Source of the DNA: Phenylobacterium sp.
GTDB taxonomy: Bacteria > Pseudomonadota > Alphaproteobacteria > Caulobacterales > Caulobacteraceae
DNA length: 64,000 nt
Direction of reading: 5' to 3'
Assembly: GCA_020402745.1 (NCBI GenBank)
Contig: JADBYZ010000002.1
Span: 31,615 to 95,614 of the forward strand
Within the stretch, counting starts at the first letter, position 1. Each line of letters starts with the position of its first letter. A program made the translations under genes and the position numbers. A model generated the notes under the pieces. It had not been told where the DNA came from. It made no database searches and saw only the letters and a program-made list of their open reading frames with translations. Shown here piece after piece: positions 62,010 through 64,000 of the stretch.

Positions 62010-63367
62010 CACAGGCACTCGACGACCAGACGCCGGATAGGCCACGTCCGTCCGCAGCCGAGCTCTTCCGGCGCGCACAGTTCACGGGTGAGGAGCTTCG
62101 GAACTTCCGACACCTGGACCCCGAGCGGACCTTGGCGGGCGACGCTGGCGCGGCGCTCCTGTCCCGCGTGGTGTCGCTAGCAGAGACCCATGAGGCGCGG
62201 CAGCGGGCGCTAAAGCCCGAGGCCGCGAAGTCCAGGGTCCTGACCGCCTCCACGCTGCTGGCGAACCTCGCGAGCCTCGCGCTCAACAGGGTGGATGACA
62301 CGCGCTTTCTTGCCGTGCCGTTCAATCGGAACGCCTATGCGAACACACACCTCAGTCTGTCGGCAATGTCGATGTTCCGGGACGCCATGCTCACGAGCGG
62401 CCTGATTGAGGGTAGCGCGGGCGGGCGGCGCATGAGGCCGGACGATACGGCTTTCGGATGGCTGACCCGCATGAGGGCTACACCGACCCTGCGCACGATC
62501 TTCGCGGATTGTCGGATCAGCTACGCCTCGATACGGCGGACGGTGGGTGACGTGCTGATCTTGCGGGATCGAAAAGCAGGCGTCCCGACCGACCCGCCCA
62601 TCGACGTGGAGACGACGCGCCAAACGCTGGCAATCGTCAACCGGCGCATTGAAGCTGCCAAGATCGAACTGCCGCAGGATGCTTGGGCGCGTGTCACGCC
62701 CGGCATTGTAGACGCCATGCACCTGGAGGAAGAGGACCGCGCACCCGCTGGCGACCTTGTGGGCAAGTCCCTGGTCCGGCTCTTCAAGTACGATTGGAGG
62801 CACGGCGGACGGCTCTACGGCGGCTGGTGGATGAGCTTGCCGAAACGAGAACGGCTGCTGCTGACTATCGATGGCGAGGCGGTGGCGGAACTCGATTACG
62901 GCCAGCTACACCCTTCGATCCTCTATGCCCGTATCCACGAGGAGCTAGAGGGCGACGCCTACACAGTTGGCGATTGGACTTCTCCGCCGACGCGGGACCT
63001 TGGGAAGACGACCTTCGCCAGGATGCTGAACACGACCACCGATGACGGCGAACCGCGCGCTATCCAGATGGCGGATGGGGATGCGGAAAAGCTGCCGCCC
63101 GGCGTTACCTGGGAAGAGTACCTTGCCGCCTTCCAACGGAGACTAGCGCCGATTGCCGATCGTTTCTGGATTGGCGAGGGCCTGCGGCTGCAACGGGAAG
63201 ATAGCGACATCGCGGTATCGGTGCTGGCGACAATGGAAGAACACGGCGTCACGACACTGCCAGTCCATGACAGCTTCATTGTGCCTAAGCAGCATAGGCA
63301 ACTCCTGCGCTATGCCATGACGAAGGCCTATAGGGAGAAGTTTTACTATCACCCCACGATCAAGTGA
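62006..63367 (+). CDS. Stand-alone polymerase with family-A palm motifs (TV-Pol-like)
   Basis: 453 residues. Three spaced motifs match the palm of superfamily A polymerases. Motif A is EAVAELDYGQLHPSILYAR with the metal-binding Asp and an H-P after it, a basic finger-helix motif is SPPTRDLGKTTFARMLNTT (R...K), and motif C is TLPVHDSFIVP (VHD). No 3'-5' exonuclease or helicase is attached; the first 280 residues are helical with WWMSLPKRERLLLTIDGE just before motif A. This is what was described as the TV-Pol family of polymerases/primases in bacterial mobile elements and Sputnik-like viruses (Iyer, Abhiman and Aravind). GTG start inside the recombinase stop. It presumably replicates the island or primes its copying. 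Confidence 0.72.
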   Translation: MTQALDDQTPDRPRPSAAELFRRAQFTGEELRNFRHLDPERTLAGDAGAALLSRVVSLAETHEARQRALKPEAAKSRVLTASTLLANLASLALNRVDDTRFLAVPFNRNAYANTHLSLSAMSMFRDAMLTSGLIEGSAGGRRMRPDDTAFGWLTRMRATPTLRTIFADCRISYASIRRTVGDVLILRDRKAGVPTDPPIDVETTRQTLAIVNRRIEAAKIELPQDAWARVTPGIVDAMHLEEEDRAPAGDLVGKSLVRLFKYDWRHGGRLYGGWWMSLPKRERLLLTIDGEAVAELDYGQLHPSILYARIHEELEGDAYTVGDWTSPPTRDLGKTTFARMLNTTTDDGEPRAIQMADGDAEKLPPGVTWEEYLAAFQRRLAPIADRFWIGEGLRLQREDSDIAVSVLATMEEHGVTTLPVHDSFIVPKQHRQLLRYAMTKAYREKFYYHPTIK

Positions 63368-63585
63368 GGGTTTGTAGTCCAGGCCAACCCGGGGGAGGGG
63401 AACGCGGGGGGACATAACTAAGACGCATAAGCCGCCCATGCATGGGGCTCACTGGACGGCCTGAACCGGACACCGGACGCGCACCGTCACCCCGCGCCAA
63501 GCCCCTCAGGAGCCCTCAGGAGCCCTGTCCGCCCGCCCGCGAGGCAGGTACATGGGGCGAAGTTTGAGCCCGTCTGGAGCCTCCC

Positions 63586-63912
63586 CTGTCGAAACCTGCC
63601 CGCCCCTATGGACCGAACAGCGACGGTCGGTTCGCGCTCCACCAGCGCCAGCCCCGCGCCGACAAGCTGGACGCCCGACAACGAGCGATCTGCAATGCCG
63701 ATCCAGCCTATGCCGAAGCCCTTCGGCAGCGCGTCTCAAACGAGGGTCGGTTCTCTGCCTTCATGGCGAACGTGCCGTCCTACATCGACATCGACGGGCT
63801 CTGCCCACGGTGCGGAAACTTCCGGCGACGGACCCGAGACCGATCCTGCTACGCCTGTCACCTAGAGCGGTTTCCCTGCGCTGTGAATCGGGAGGGATTC
63901 CCAAATCAGTGA
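63586..63912 (+). CDS. Zinc-ribbon protein with apparent CTG start, 3' end altered by an IS element
   Basis: An open frame with strong coding character but no ATG, GTG or TTG at its head: it reads LSKPARPYGPNSDGRF, then RADKLDARQRAICNADPAYAEALRQR, VPSYIDIDGLCPRCGNFRRR and RSCYACHLER. CPRC and CYAC make a four-cysteine zinc ribbon. A CTG at 63586 has GGAG exactly six bases upstream (63576-63579) and is the best start; an internal ATG at 63763 would give only 50 residues. After CYACH the frame enters what looks like IS sequence, so the last about 15 residues are foreign. Confidence 0.6.
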   Translation: MSKPARPYGPNSDGRFALHQRQPRADKLDARQRAICNADPAYAEALRQRVSNEGRFSAFMANVPSYIDIDGLCPRCGNFRRRTRDRSCYACHLERFPCAVNREGFPNQ

Positions 63913-64000
63913 TGGGGTGATTCAAGCTGCATGCTGGTGAAGGAGGCCGGCATGCATGGGTCATCCTTTGTCATGTGATCTTCGAGATCGGGCGTTGGCG
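63865..64000 (+). mobile_element. Left end of an IS630-family insertion sequence (cut by window edge)
   Basis: Sequence character changes at the TA dinucleotide 63863-63864, the target type of IS630 elements, and a transposase starts at 63956. The stretch between contains the nested inverted units GAATC...GATTC (63885-63900 and 63918-63922). The right end and the inverted repeats cannot be checked because the window stops. The exact left boundary is an estimate. Confidence 0.55.
63956..64000 (+). CDS. IS630-family transposase, N-terminal start only
   Basis: The last 45 bases read MGHPLSCDLRDRALA, the typical opening of IS630 transposases (S-x-D-L-R-x-R before the helix-turn-helix). GGAGG lies ten bases upstream of the ATG. 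The DDE catalytic domain is outside the window. Confidence 0.65.
   Translation, partial: MGHPLSCDLRDRALA

Overview
This is a GC-rich alphaproteobacterial chromosome segment, most likely Caulobacterales (a Phenylobacterium- or Caulobacter-like organism). The evidence is the division/cell-wall (dcw) cluster running into ftsZ-lpxC-bamD-recN-ligA, a perfect TTAA-N7-TTAA CtrA-type box upstream of ftsZ, a methionine synthase split into two overlapping genes behind an ArsR-methyltransferase regulator, and a FixL-FixJ-FixK oxygen-sensing block. No species call is made, because no database search was possible.

Layout. 1-7.2 kb: end of dusA, an aspartyl protease, a heteromeric-type acyl-CoA dehydrogenase pair, a gamma-carbonic-anhydrase-like protein, an exporter, a peptidoglycan amidase and a GNAT enzyme. 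7.2-7.6 kb: RNase P RNA. 7.9-26.5 kb: complete dcw cluster (mraZ, rsmH, ftsL, ftsI, murE, murF, mraY, murD, ftsW, murG, murC, murB, ddl, ftsQ, ftsA, ftsZ), mostly linked by ATGA/GTGA overlaps. 26.8-32.5 kb: lpxC, bamD, recN, ligA. 32.5-36.7 kb: a disturbed stretch with two cargo insertions side by side. Each is bounded by a duplicated 3' end of a housekeeping gene (ligA, then metH). The first carries a second CoaD-like gene and a small P-loop kinase; the second carries a secreted SASA-type esterase. 36.7-42.3 kb (minus): a methionine operon, regulator-metF-25-codon micro-ORF-metH(N)-metH(C), joined end to end by 4-base overlaps and headed by an 18-bp perfect palindrome. 42.4-48 kb: aminotransferase, aldo/keto reductase, transporter, TPR protein, methyltransferase and LOG-family protein. 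48-55 kb: FixLJ/FixK, universal stress protein, beta-CASP hydrolase, cytochrome c and host-attachment protein, a likely low-oxygen regulon. 55-58.9 kb: PfkB kinase, PAS-like protein, a frameshifted sugar transporter, tRNA-Arg(CCU) and a CBS protein.

58.9 kb to the window end is a mobile island. Its left border is a displaced copy of the 3' end of an alanine-type acceptor RNA (tmRNA or tRNA-Ala). It contains a DUF2188 gene followed by a two-gene pair sharing a glutamine/asparagine-rich hinge (a candidate defence module), a broken BsuBI/PstI-type restriction endonuclease remnant, and a serine recombinase overlapping a stand-alone polymerase with family-A palm motifs of the TV-Pol type. A zinc-ribbon gene with an apparent CTG start follows, cut by an IS630-type element that runs off the window.

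A 113-114 bp two-hairpin repeat occurs three times (26.46, 32.52 and 55.02 kb). Two of the copies supply the last base of the upstream gene's stop codon. The most novel items are the recombinase-polymerase island, the hinge-sharing gene pair, the twin cargo insertions with duplicated gene ends, and the coupled micro-ORF in the methionine operon.
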